Part shown: piece by piece, positions 26,651-35,089 of the stretch
Layout: every line of letters begins with the position of its first letter
Position numbering within the stretch: position 1 is the stretch's first letter
Source: Kribbella monticola
Lineage (GTDB): Bacteria; Actinomycetota; Actinomycetes; Propionibacteriales; Kribbellaceae
Assembly: GCF_003261635.1 (NCBI RefSeq)
Contig: NZ_QFXK01000033.1
Location: 186,001-250,000, forward strand
Length of the DNA: 64,000 nucleotides
Reading direction: 5' to 3'
Position numbers and translations under genes: made by a program
Notes under the pieces: model-generated
Seen by the model: the letters and a program-made list of their open reading frames with translations, nothing else
Database searches by the model: none
Told to the model about the DNA's origin: nothing

Positions 26651-27738
26651 CGGCTCCGTTGGCAGCGAACGAGGGCGGTGCGGAAGCTCCCGCCGGGGCG
26701 CGCGAGGTGCGCGATGAGGACGCCTTCGATGTCGCGGCCGTCGACAGTTGGCTCAGGCAACGAACCGAGCTTCCCGCTGGGCTGCCGGAGGTCAAGCAGT
26801 TCTCCGGCGGCGCCTCGAACCTGACCTACCTGCTCCGGTACGCCGGCCGCGACCTGATCCTGCGTCGTCCGCCCGCCGGGACCAAGGCGAAGAGCGCGCA
26901 CGACATGGGCCGCGAGTACCGGATCCAGTCCGCCCTGGCACCGGTCTTCCCGTACGTACCGAAGATGGTTGCCCACTGCAACGATGACGCCGTCATCGGA
27001 TCCGAGTTCTACGTGATGGAGCGGATCGCCGGCACCATCCCCCGCCGGTCCGCGCTCGGTGTCGACCTGACTCCTGACCAGACCCGGCAACTCGGCCACA
27101 CCTTGATCGACACGCTGGTCGACCTGCATCAGGTGGACCCCGCCGCAGCCGGCCTCGGCGATCTCGGCCGCGGCGCCGGGTACGTCGAGCGCCAGGTCTC
27201 CGGCTGGACCGGCCGCTACCGCAAGGCGAAGACGTGGAACGTGCCCAGCTTCGAGAAGGTGATGAGCTGGCTCGCGGCGAACCAGCCTGCCGACGTACGG
27301 ACCTGCGTGATCCACAACGACTTCCGGCTCGACAACGTCGTCCTCGATCCAGGCGATCCGCTGAAGGTCGTCGGCGTACTCGACTGGGAACTGGCGACGC
27401 TGGGGGATCCGCTGATGGATCTCGGCAGCGCGCTCGCGTACTGGGTGCAGACCGACGACGACTGGGCCTTCAGGCGCTTCAAGATGCAGCCGTCCGACCT
27501 TCCCGGGATGCTCACCCGGGACGAGATCGTCCGCTACTACACGGAGAAAACCGGTACCGAACCGGCGAACTGGGCTTTCTACGAGGTGTACGGACTGTTC
27601 CGGCTGGCCGTGATCTGCCAGCAGATCTACTACCGCTACCACCACAAGCAGACCAGGAATCCACGGTTCAAGAACCTCTGGCTACCGGTCAATCTGCTCG
27701 AGCGCCGCTGCCGCCGGATCATCCGCAAGGCGGCCTGA
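26647..27738 (+). CDS. Phosphotransferase-family protein of the acyl-CoA dehydrogenase-linked type
   Basis: A 363-residue aminoglycoside-phosphotransferase-like kinase. FSGGASNLTYLL near 52, the catalytic VIHNDFRLDNVVLD near 218 and LDWELATLGDPLMDLG near 245 are all present. In this context the family is associated with phosphorylating hydroxyacyl-CoA before elimination, as in human ACAD10/11. The GTG start overlaps the SDR stop (GTGA). The first 30 residues are a disordered tail. Confidence 0.9.
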   Translation: MTAPLAANEGGAEAPAGAREVRDEDAFDVAAVDSWLRQRTELPAGLPEVKQFSGGASNLTYLLRYAGRDLILRRPPAGTKAKSAHDMGREYRIQSALAPVFPYVPKMVAHCNDDAVIGSEFYVMERIAGTIPRRSALGVDLTPDQTRQLGHTLIDTLVDLHQVDPAAAGLGDLGRGAGYVERQVSGWTGRYRKAKTWNVPSFEKVMSWLAANQPADVRTCVIHNDFRLDNVVLDPGDPLKVVGVLDWELATLGDPLMDLGSALAYWVQTDDDWAFRRFKMQPSDLPGMLTRDEIVRYYTEKTGTEPANWAFYEVYGLFRLAVICQQIYYRYHHKQTRNPRFKNLWLPVNLLERRCRRIIRKAA

Positions 27739-27739
27739 G

Positions 27740-28423
27740 ATGGGCGCGATCTACCTCGTACGACACGCCCAGGCGTCGTTCGGCCGCAGCGACTACGACC
27801 AGCTCTCGCCACTCGGTGAACGACAGGCCGAGCGCCTCGGCGAAGCCCTGGCCGGGCGCGGAGTGAAGCCCGATCTCGTCGTCGCGGGTGCCATGCAACG
27901 CCACGCCCGTACTGCGGAGCTCGCGCTCGCTGCCGCCGGGCTCGAGACGAGTGTCGACGTCGACGAGGGGTTCAACGAGTTCGACCACGACCAGGTGATC
28001 GTCGCGCACAAACCGGCGTACAAGCGTCGTGCGGTACTGCTCGCCGATCTGGCGCGGACCGGTCACCCCGCTCGGGCTTTCCAGGAGATGTTCACGGCTG
28101 CGACCGAGCGGTGGGCGTCGAGCGACGGTGCGGGTTACACAGAGAGTTTCGCCGACTTCTGCGAGCGCGCGGAGCAGGCAGTACGCCGTACCGCGGACCG
28201 CCTCGGCAAAGGCGAGACCGCGGTCGTTTTCACCTCGGGCGGACCGATCGCCGCGATCGCCGGGCGTTTGCTCGGCGGCGACGACGGACTCTGGCGGCGG
28301 CTGAACCCTGTCACGATCAACACCGCGATCACCAAGCTGGTGTCCGGTCGCAGCGGTCTGACGCTGATCAGCTACAACGAACACGCACACCTCGACGGCA
28401 CCGACATGCTCTCCTACAGATAG
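27740..28423 (+). CDS. Histidine phosphatase family protein with an altered second motif
   Basis: A 227-residue phosphoglycerate-mutase-fold protein. The N-terminal VRHAQAS has the phospho-accepting His and the acid FNEFD is near residue 77. The usual second catalytic His of the SHGG motif is replaced: the sequence reads FTSGGPIAAIAG near 170. The gene is one base after the previous stop. It may be a weak phosphatase acting on products of the preceding kinase; loss of the second His leaves activity uncertain. Confidence 0.8.
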   Translation: MGAIYLVRHAQASFGRSDYDQLSPLGERQAERLGEALAGRGVKPDLVVAGAMQRHARTAELALAAAGLETSVDVDEGFNEFDHDQVIVAHKPAYKRRAVLLADLARTGHPARAFQEMFTAATERWASSDGAGYTESFADFCERAEQAVRRTADRLGKGETAVVFTSGGPIAAIAGRLLGGDDGLWRRLNPVTINTAITKLVSGRSGLTLISYNEHAHLDGTDMLSYR

Positions 28424-28432
28424 GGCTGGTTC

Positions 28433-29179
28433 ATGCGACGCAACATCCTGATCACCGGGGCGAGCGCAGGCTTGGGCGCGGAGATGGCCCGTCAGTTCGC
28501 CGCCAAGGGGCGGAACCTGGTGCTGACCGCTCGCCGCGAGGACCGCCTGAAGACCTTGCAGGACGAGCTGACCACCGCCCACCCCGGGATCGAGGTGGTC
28601 GTCCGCCGGCTCGACGTGACCGATCACGACCAGGTGTTCGAGGTGTTCCGCTCCGCCGACGCGGAGCTCGGCGGGCTGGACCGGGTGATCGTCAACGCCG
28701 GCATCGGCAAGGGGACTCCGATCGGCACCGGGCGCTTCGATGCGAATCTGGCGACGACGATGACGAACTACGTCGCAGCGCTGGCCCAGGCCGAAGCGGC
28801 GATGGAGCTGTTCCGGGCCCGGAACGCGGGCCATCTGGTGCTGATCTCGTCGGTCGCCGGGCTGCGCGGGATGCCCAAGGCGATGACCGCGTACTCCGCG
28901 AGCAAGTCGGCGATCGCCGCGGTCGGTGAAGGTCTCCAGCTGGAACTGCTCGGCAAGCCGATCAAGGTGAGCGTGATCCAGCCCGGGTACATCAGGTCCG
29001 ACCTGAACGAAGGGGTTCGCAAGCTGCCGTTCGTCGTGGATACCGAGCCGGGCGTCCGCGCGATGGTTGCGGCGATCGAGGCGGAACGCGCCAAAGCCGT
29101 CGTCCCGTCGTGGCCGTGGCGTCCCTTGAGTTCGGTGCTCAAGGTCGTGCCGGTCTCGCTGTTGAAGAGGGTGATCTGA
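28433..29179 (+). CDS. Short-chain dehydrogenase/reductase
   Basis: A 248-residue SDR. ITGASAGLGAEMARQ near residue 8 is the cofactor motif, and LISSVAGLRG with TAYSASKSAIAA near 138-160 gives the Ser, Tyr and Lys. It is distinct from the first SDR in the operon. Its stop and the ATG of the next gene share one base (TGATG), so they are translationally coupled. Confidence 0.9.
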   Translation: MRRNILITGASAGLGAEMARQFAAKGRNLVLTARREDRLKTLQDELTTAHPGIEVVVRRLDVTDHDQVFEVFRSADAELGGLDRVIVNAGIGKGTPIGTGRFDANLATTMTNYVAALAQAEAAMELFRARNAGHLVLISSVAGLRGMPKAMTAYSASKSAIAAVGEGLQLELLGKPIKVSVIQPGYIRSDLNEGVRKLPFVVDTEPGVRAMVAAIEAERAKAVVPSWPWRPLSSVLKVVPVSLLKRVI

Positions 29180-30129
29180 TGCGCTGGGGTCTGACCGTGC
29201 CGTTGACCGGGGTGCCGCTGCGTGACCACCGGCCGTTGATCAGTGAGCTGGCCTCGCTCGGCTACACGGATCTGTGGTCGGCCGAGGTGGCCGGGGCCGA
29301 CGCGTTCACCCCGCTGGTGCTCGCGTCCGAGTGGGACGAGCGGCTGCGGTTGGGGACTGCCGTGGTACCGGTGCATACGCGTGGGCCGGCCGCGCTGGCG
29401 ATGAGCGCGGCGGCGTTGGCCGATCTCGCGCCGGGGCGGTTCGTGCTCGGGATCGGGGCGTCGTCGGAGACCATCGTGACCGGGTGGAACGGGATCGCGT
29501 ACGACCCGCCGCTCGCGCGGACCCGCGACGTACTGCGGTTCCTCCGGCAGGCGCTGGCGGGGGAGAAGGTGGACGGGGAGTTCGACAGCTTCACGATCAA
29601 CCGGTTCCGGCTGGAGAAGGCGCCGGAGATCCCGCCCGCGATCATGCTCGCCGCGCTTCGGCCGCAGATGCTGAAACTGGCCGCGCGGGAGGCGGACGGG
29701 GCGATCACCAACTGGCTGTCGGCTGCCGATGTGCGGCAGGTGCGCGCCGAGTTGGGCGACGACAAGGAACTCGCGGCGCGGATCTTCGTCTGTGTCACCG
29801 AGGACACCGAGATGGCGCGCAACATCGGGCGGTACCTGATCGCCACCTATCTGACCGTGCCCGGGTACGCCGCCTTCCACGACTGGCTCGGGCGCGGTGA
29901 GCAGATGAAGGAGATGCGCGACGCCTGGGCGGCCGGTGACCGGAACGCCGCGATGGCGGCGGTTCCGGTCTCGCTGATCGATGAACTGGTCGTGCACGGT
30001 TCGGCCGACGACTGCCGGGCTCAGATCGACGCCTACGTGGCGAACGGCCTGGACACCCCGATCATCGCCGCGCTGCCGACCGGCACCGATCTGCTGGAGA
30101 CGGCCTGGGCGCTCGCACCGACTCACTGA
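29179..30129 (+). CDS. LLM-class (F420-type) oxidoreductase
   Basis: A 316-residue protein of the luciferase-like monooxygenase fold. LGTAVVPVHTRGPAALAMSAAALADLAPGRF near 60-90 (given here in outline), LGIGASSETIV near 94 and the C-terminal GSADDCRAQIDAYVANGLDTPI near 278 are typical of the F420-dependent actinobacterial subfamily. Cofactor assignment is inferred from the family. Last gene of the operon; a weak inverted repeat AGGTCGCA/TGCGACCT (30146-30171) lies just after it. Confidence 0.88.
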   Translation: MRWGLTVPLTGVPLRDHRPLISELASLGYTDLWSAEVAGADAFTPLVLASEWDERLRLGTAVVPVHTRGPAALAMSAAALADLAPGRFVLGIGASSETIVTGWNGIAYDPPLARTRDVLRFLRQALAGEKVDGEFDSFTINRFRLEKAPEIPPAIMLAALRPQMLKLAAREADGAITNWLSAADVRQVRAELGDDKELAARIFVCVTEDTEMARNIGRYLIATYLTVPGYAAFHDWLGRGEQMKEMRDAWAAGDRNAAMAAVPVSLIDELVVHGSADDCRAQIDAYVANGLDTPIIAALPTGTDLLETAWALAPTH

Positions 30130-30154
30130 GACGACGTGCCGGCGCAGGTCGCAT

Positions 30155-31138
30155 TCAGTTCGGTGCGACCTGGAGGGCCCTGACGCAGGGGTGTCCGCCC
30201 TGGTCCTCGACGAGGACGATGCCGGTGACGCTGTGGCCGTTCGTCGACCCGTTGATCCTGACGATGATCACCGTTTGACCGATGGTGTCGCCGACGGTCA
30301 GCTTGGTCGGCGGCTTGATCAGCACCTTGATCAGCGTCGGCAACAGTTCCTTGGACTCCTGGCAGGCCAGGGCGGCCGCGGCGGTCGGCTTGTTCGCGTT
30401 GAGCTGACCGACGAACCGGGTGACCAGTTCCTTCGCCTGCGCCGGATTGCCGCTCGAGGGCATCGTCGGCACGGTGATCGTCGGTTCGGAGGGCTGCACG
30501 GTCGGGTCGTCGGTCGGCGGTTCCGTCGGGAAGTACGTCGGAAGCTCGGTCGGGATGTCCGAAGGATCCAGGCCGCCGGGCTCCGTGGCGACCGAGGTCT
30601 TGTCGGTGACCAGGTTGTAGGCGACCACCCCACCGATCCCGAGAACGGCGATCAGCACCACTACCAGCAGCACGATGAAGAGCCCGGCCCGGTTCCGCTG
30701 CGGCGGCCGCTGGTACCCGGGCGGACCGCCGAAACCACCGGGCCCATTCGGATCGAACACCCGCGTCTCGTCCTGGGGCCTGTTCGGCTGGTACCGGTTC
30801 TGGTCGTACCCCGTCCACTGCGTCGGTTGACCCGGCGACGGTTGACTCTGGGGCGGCTGACCTTGGGAGGGCTGGTTCTGGGACGGCTGACCGTACGGCG
30901 GCTGACCGTGCACCGGATGACCGTGCACCGGCTGACTCGGGGACGGTTGACCCTGGGGCGGCTGACCTTGGGAGGGCTGGTTCTGGGACGGCTGACCGTG
31001 CGCCGGCTGACCGTGCGGCGGCTGACCCGGGGACGGTTGACCCTGGGGCGGGTGGTTCTGGCTGGGCCAGCCGGGCGGAGGGCCGCTGGGGCCGGGCCGG
31101 CCTTCGCCGGGCGGGCCCGGTGGCGTCGGAGTGCTCAC
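30155..31138 (-). CDS. Pro/Gln-rich single-pass membrane protein, paralogue A
   Basis: A 327-residue protein. Residues 1-135 are cytoplasmic repeats of the type GQPxxGQP/SQNQP, one helix spans about 151-176, and an extracytoplasmic Pro/Thr linker leads to a C-terminal domain (about 225-327). That domain begins VTRFVGQLNANKPTAAAALAC and matches the next upstream gene, so the two are tandem duplicates. The GTG start has GACACT five bases upstream. Two Cys in the domain could pair. Function unknown. Confidence 0.7.
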   Translation of the reverse strand: MSTPTPPGPPGEGRPGPSGPPPGWPSQNHPPQGQPSPGQPPHGQPAHGQPSQNQPSQGQPPQGQPSPSQPVHGHPVHGQPPYGQPSQNQPSQGQPPQSQPSPGQPTQWTGYDQNRYQPNRPQDETRVFDPNGPGGFGGPPGYQRPPQRNRAGLFIVLLVVVLIAVLGIGGVVAYNLVTDKTSVATEPGGLDPSDIPTELPTYFPTEPPTDDPTVQPSEPTITVPTMPSSGNPAQAKELVTRFVGQLNANKPTAAAALACQESKELLPTLIKVLIKPPTKLTVGDTIGQTVIIVRINGSTNGHSVTGIVLVEDQGGHPCVRALQVAPN

Positions 31139-31205
31139 GCCTCAGTGTCGCAGGCTGCCGGTGCCAGCGCCGGAAGCTCACAACGGAACTTCCGCCACCG
31201 CGGCA

Positions 31206-31955
31206 TCAGGGCGTCTGGAAGATCCGGACGCAGAGCGGCTCGCCCGGCACGTCCTGGATCCGTACCCAGCCGTTCGTCGGCCGGTACTTCACCGTGCCGC
31301 TGATCGTGACCAGATCCATCCGCATCGGGTACGCCGAGGTGCCGGGCTCCTCCACCGTCGCCGTACCGGCCGTCAGGTTCGTCGACTCGTCCACGATCAG
31401 CGAGATCGCCGTCGGCAGCAGTTGCTTCGAACCCTCGCAGCCCATTGCGGCAGCGGCCTTCTGGTTGTTGGTGTTCAGGTAGCCGAGGAACTTCTTGGTC
31501 ATGACGACCGCGTTCGCGAGCCGCGGCGCATCGGCCGCCGGACTGGAGTTGTCAGTCGGTCCGGCAGTCGGGCTTCCCGCGGGCGCGGAGGCGGTGGTTG
31601 TGCTCGTGGGCTCGTCGTCACCGAAGAAGCTGTCCCGGAGGAAGTAGCCGAGGACGCTCGCGCCGACCAGCGCAACGCCGACCACGACCGCCAGCACGAT
31701 CACACCCCGCTTCCGCTTCGGCGGCTGCCCACCGACACCGGGCGGCGGCCCATAGCCCGACGGAGACCCATAACCCTGCTGAGGCCCATAACCCGGAGGC
31801 GGCCCATAACCCGGAGGCGGCCCGTAACCCGGAGGCGGCCCGTAACCCTGCGGCGGCTGGCCGTAGGTGGGCGGTGGTCCGCTGGTTTGCGGTGGCTGGC
31901 CGTAGGGCTGTTGCGGCGGGCTCTGCCAACCGCCTTGGTTGTTCGGTGAGCTCAC
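31206..31955 (-). CDS. Pro/Gly/Tyr-rich single-pass membrane protein, paralogue B
   Basis: A 249-residue protein. Repeats of GYGPPP fill residues 20-75, a helix spans about 84-106, and the C-terminal domain (about 148-249) opens with MTKKFLGYLNTNNQKAAAAMGC, aligning with paralogue A. The GTG start has GACACT seven bases upstream, again nearly matching paralogue A. Repeat-rich cytoplasmic tails of this kind often mediate protein clustering. No partner is evident. Confidence 0.7.
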   Translation of the reverse strand: MSSPNNQGGWQSPPQQPYGQPPQTSGPPPTYGQPPQGYGPPPGYGPPPGYGPPPGYGPQQGYGSPSGYGPPPGVGGQPPKRKRGVIVLAVVVGVALVGASVLGYFLRDSFFGDDEPTSTTTASAPAGSPTAGPTDNSSPAADAPRLANAVVMTKKFLGYLNTNNQKAAAAMGCEGSKQLLPTAISLIVDESTNLTAGTATVEEPGTSAYPMRMDLVTISGTVKYRPTNGWVRIQDVPGEPLCVRIFQTP

Positions 31956-31986
31956 GGCACGCAGTGTCGCATCCGGGAGGGGCGAG

Positions 31987-32403
31987 TCAGCTGAGGCGAT
32001 GTTCCTTCAGCCAGGTGTCTGCCCGGCGCTTCGAGGCGCGTGACAACCAGGCGTCCTGGATCACCTCCGTCAGTTCCTCAACGCTCAGTTCGCCCAGCCG
32101 GCTCGCCCGCACCAGCACCGACAGGTGCCCGTCGAAGTGCGGAGTCGTGAAGAAGGGGTTGCTGTCGTCGGACACCAGCGCCAGCTTGTCGTCCTCCGAC
32201 GGCACCCAGATCACGATCACGTCGTCGTACCGCTCACCGGTCTCCGGATCGAACGCGTCCGGCCGCTTGGTCCGGAAGAACACGAACGACTTCCCGCCGA
32301 CCTGGTAGACCGGATTCTCGCCGCCACCCTGTACGACGGTCACATGCGGCATCCCGCCCGCGACCGCGTGTACGTCCGCCACGCGAGCTTTCCGTCCGGC
32401 CAT
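31987..32403 (-). CDS. MmcQ/YjbR family protein
   Basis: A 138-residue protein of the MmcQ/YjbR (CyaY-like double-wing) family: GKSFVFFRTKRPDAFD in the first half, then TTPHFDGHLSVLVRASRLGELS and LTEVIQDAWLSRASKR at the end. The start is leaderless: TAGACT (32410-32415, minus) lies exactly 6 bases before the ATG. That -10 overlaps the end of the kinase gene. Function unproven; DNA binding has been proposed for the family. Confidence 0.88.
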   Translation of the reverse strand: MAGRKARVADVHAVAGGMPHVTVVQGGGENPVYQVGGKSFVFFRTKRPDAFDPETGERYDDVIVIWVPSEDDKLALVSDDSNPFFTTPHFDGHLSVLVRASRLGELSVEELTEVIQDAWLSRASKRRADTWLKEHRLS

Positions 32404-32409
32404 GCCGAC

Positions 32410-32415
32410 AGTCTA
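32410..32415 (-). promoter_or_regulatory. Leaderless -10 element of the YjbR-like gene
   Basis: TAGACT on the minus strand, 6 bases before the ATG at 32403, inside the 3' end of the histidine kinase gene. Confidence 0.55.
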
Positions 32416-34275
32416 GGGACGAGCGGGGAGCCGGATCGTGAAGGTGGAGCCATGCCCCGGCGTACTGGTGACGGTGATCGTGCCGCCGTGCGCCTCGACC
32501 AGATGCTTGGTGATCGCCAGCCCGAGCCCGCTGCCGCCCGTCGTCCGGCTGCGGGAATGCTCGGCACGGTAGAAGCGGTCGAACAGATACGGCAGATGCT
32601 CCGACGCGATCCCGGCACCGCTGTCGGTCACCGTCACCTGATAGCCGTCACCAACCCGCCGTACGCCGACCAGGACGTGACCACCTGCCCCGGTGAAGCG
32701 GATCGCGTTCGACACCAGATTCCCCAGTGCCTGACGGATCCGTGCGCCGTCGACGACAGCAGGAGCTGCTCCGGCCACCTCGGCGCTGAGTGTGACGCCC
32801 GCCGACTCGGCTGCCGGGCGATGCGCCGAGACGACCTGCTGGGCGAGCTCGCCCAGGTCGCGCGGATCCTGGTGCAGGCGCAGCATCCCGGCGTCGGCGA
32901 GGGCCAGGTCCTGGAGGTCGATCACCAGGCGCTCGAGCAGCCCGGCCTCCTCCAGCAATGAAGTCACCAGCTCCTTGTCGAGCGGCACCACGCCGTCCTC
33001 GGAGGCGACCAGATAGCCCTTGATGTTGGCGAGCGGAGTCCGCAGCTCGTGCGCCACGTCGCTCACCATCGCCTTCCGCTGAACGTCGTGATGCTGGATC
33101 GACTCGGCCATCGCGTTGAAGGCGTGCCCGAGCCGGGCGACCTCGTCCCGCCCGGTGACCGGGACCCGGGCCGCGTGGTCGCCGTTCGTCATCCGCTGGG
33201 CGGCGCCCGTCAACGCCAGGATCGGCCGGACGAGGCGGCGGCCCGCGAACACCATGACCAGCGCGGCGATCAGGAGCACGCCGAGCGCTGTCGCCGCAGT
33301 ACGGAGGAGTCCTTCGCCGGAGAAGACGTTGAAGGTGCTCTTGGCGCCGAGGTAGAGCTTCGCCTGCGGAGCGACGTACGGCGCGAGGGCGTCGGAGCGA
33401 GCCTGAACGGTGCAGTCGACGAACTGCTTGGAGACGTTGGACTTGTCCTTCGGAGTGACGACCTGGAGTCCTTCGGTCTTGGTGGTCGCCTGGAGCGTGT
33501 ACTGCTCGCCGGCCGCATCGAGGCAGGCGATCGACCGGTGGATCTCGTCGTTGTTGATCTTGATCGCCTTCGCGCTCGGCGCGTAGAGGCCCGCCGGGAG
33601 GCACGAGTCGTTCTCGGTGGCGGCCGGCTTCGGGATCTCGGTCATGGAGTAGCCGGAGAGCTGGGTGGTCTCGTAGGCCAGGGTCGGGACACCATCGGCG
33701 GTGGTCGAGACGGTCACGTTGCGGCCGTGCGCCCGGTAGCAGTCCACCGCCTGCGCCGCCAGCTTCTCGCGCTGCCGTAGCTCGGCATCGGTCAGTCCCC
33801 ATTGGCCCGCGCCGACAGTGATCGCAGCGAGCGAGGCTTTTCCGAAAGCCACCGACCGCGGTGCGGTTGCGGCGACCGCGCTGACGAACATGCCGCCGGC
33901 GCCCGCCGTACCGCTGTTCCGCGCGTCGATTGTTGCCGCAGGCACCGAAGGCAGGTCCGGGCCGGCGCCGAGCACCCGGGCGGAGTCGACGATCATCGTC
34001 CCGTCGGCATCGGTCAGCGCGATCCGGCGGCCGGTCTGGTCGGCCAGTTGCCGGACGAACTTGTCGACGCCCGACCAGGTGGCGTGATCGGCCGCGAAGG
34101 TGCTCAGCCGGGCATAGATGTCGCCGTCCACCTGCAGTTGCGAGGTGTTGTCCTCCAACTCGCCCTGCAGCTTCTCCGACGTGCTGTAGGTGGCGATCAC
34201 CGCCGTCGCGATCACCGCGCCAAGAGCCACCGCCAGCGACAGCCCGAGGAATCTGAGCAGGACGCTACGACGCAT
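32413..34275 (-). CDS. Membrane sensor histidine kinase with four-Cys extracellular domain
   Basis: A 620-residue kinase: helix (about 8-28), a large extracellular sensor (about 30-325), helix (about 328-347), HAMP (350-400), phosphoacceptor VSDVAHELRTPLANIKGY (about 408-425) and an ATPase domain with N box LVSNAIRF, DSGAG and GGSGLGL. The sensor holds four Cys; two lie in Cys-x4-Gly motifs (CYRAHG, CLDAAG) that recur in the divergently encoded lipoprotein. It overlaps the regulator gene by 11 bases. Likely senses an envelope-active molecule and controls the export operon. Confidence 0.92.
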   Translation of the reverse strand: MRRSVLLRFLGLSLAVALGAVIATAVIATYSTSEKLQGELEDNTSQLQVDGDIYARLSTFAADHATWSGVDKFVRQLADQTGRRIALTDADGTMIVDSARVLGAGPDLPSVPAATIDARNSGTAGAGGMFVSAVAATAPRSVAFGKASLAAITVGAGQWGLTDAELRQREKLAAQAVDCYRAHGRNVTVSTTADGVPTLAYETTQLSGYSMTEIPKPAATENDSCLPAGLYAPSAKAIKINNDEIHRSIACLDAAGEQYTLQATTKTEGLQVVTPKDKSNVSKQFVDCTVQARSDALAPYVAPQAKLYLGAKSTFNVFSGEGLLRTAATALGVLLIAALVMVFAGRRLVRPILALTGAAQRMTNGDHAARVPVTGRDEVARLGHAFNAMAESIQHHDVQRKAMVSDVAHELRTPLANIKGYLVASEDGVVPLDKELVTSLLEEAGLLERLVIDLQDLALADAGMLRLHQDPRDLGELAQQVVSAHRPAAESAGVTLSAEVAGAAPAVVDGARIRQALGNLVSNAIRFTGAGGHVLVGVRRVGDGYQVTVTDSGAGIASEHLPYLFDRFYRAEHSRSRTTGGSGLGLAITKHLVEAHGGTITVTSTPGHGSTFTIRLPARP

Positions 34276-34978
34276 CCGAGGTCACCACCTTGTCGGCCAG
34301 CTTGTAGCCCACGCCGTACACGGTCTTCAGGTACGCCGGGTTGCCGGGTTCCGGCTCGATCTTCTTGCGCAGGTTCATCACGTGGACGTCGATGGTCCGG
34401 TCGAACACGTAGTGGTCGAACCCGAACGCGTGCTCCAGCAACTGCTGCCGCGAGAAGGCCCGACCCGGCGACGCGGCCAGGCAGGCCAGGATCTTGAACT
34501 CGGCCGGTGTCACGTCGACCAGGTCACCGGCCAGCCGGACCTCGTGCCGCACCGGGTCGATCTCGAGCACACCGACCCGGTACACCTCGCCCTCGGCCCG
34601 CCCGCGCGTACGCCGTAGTACGGTCCGGACCCGGGCTACCAGTTCACGCGGGTTGTAGGGCTTGGTGAGGTAGTCGTCGGCGCCGAGGTCGAGGCCGAGC
34701 AGCAGGTCGTCCTCGGTCGCCCGGGCGGTCAGCATGATGATCGGGACGTCTCGATCACCAGCACCGTCGGCGCGGAGTACGCGGCAGACATCCAGGCCGT
34801 CGACCTTCGGCATCATCACGTCGAGGACCAGCAGGTCGGGGCTGCGCCGGCGCGCCTCGTCGATGGCGGCCCGGCCGTCGTGGACGACGACCGTTAGGTG
34901 GCCCTCGCGCTCGAGGTAACGCCGGATCAGCTCCGCCTGCTTGCGGTCGTCTTCGGCGACGAGGATCCGGGCTGGCAT
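34265..34978 (-). CDS. OmpR/PhoB-family response regulator
   Basis: A 237-residue regulator. The receiver domain (4-118) has Asp in LLVLDVMMPKVDGL and Lys in YLTKPYNPREL; the winged-helix output domain (about 135-230) ends with RTIDVHVMNLRKKIEP and TVYGVGYKL. The ATG at 34978 is the start of clear homology. Divergent from the lipoprotein operon, with 11-bp-spaced direct repeats in the gap that match the DNA-site type bound by this family. Confidence 0.94.
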   Translation of the reverse strand: MPARILVAEDDRKQAELIRRYLEREGHLTVVVHDGRAAIDEARRRSPDLLVLDVMMPKVDGLDVCRVLRADGAGDRDVPIIMLTARATEDDLLLGLDLGADDYLTKPYNPRELVARVRTVLRRTRGRAEGEVYRVGVLEIDPVRHEVRLAGDLVDVTPAEFKILACLAASPGRAFSRQQLLEHAFGFDHYVFDRTIDVHVMNLRKKIEPEPGNPAYLKTVYGVGYKLADKVVTSDAS

Positions 34979-35048
34979 CTGTTCACTGTCGCCGAACTTG
35001 ATGAGATTTCGATGAAGATCAGCTGAGAGCATCGGGTGCTGATCGGTC

Positions 35049-35067
35049 CTTCACAGGTTCTTCACAG
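35049..35067. promoter_or_regulatory. PhoP-type direct-repeat response-regulator site
   Basis: CTTCACAG at 35049-35056 and again at 35060-35067, exactly 11 bp apart. This is the one-turn direct repeat of OmpR-family regulators, and TCACAG-N5-TCACAG resembles the box reported for mycobacterial PhoP. It lies 22 bases upstream of the lipoprotein ATG, over a weak promoter, as an activator site would. Confidence 0.65.
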
Positions 35068-35089
35068 CACCCCGGCCACGCTCGGTGCC

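Noticed and set aside
30146..30171. Inverted repeat AGGTCGCA/TGCGACCT as a terminator
   Set aside because: Short stem, long loop and overlap with the 3' end of the neighbouring coding region; too weak for a separate call.
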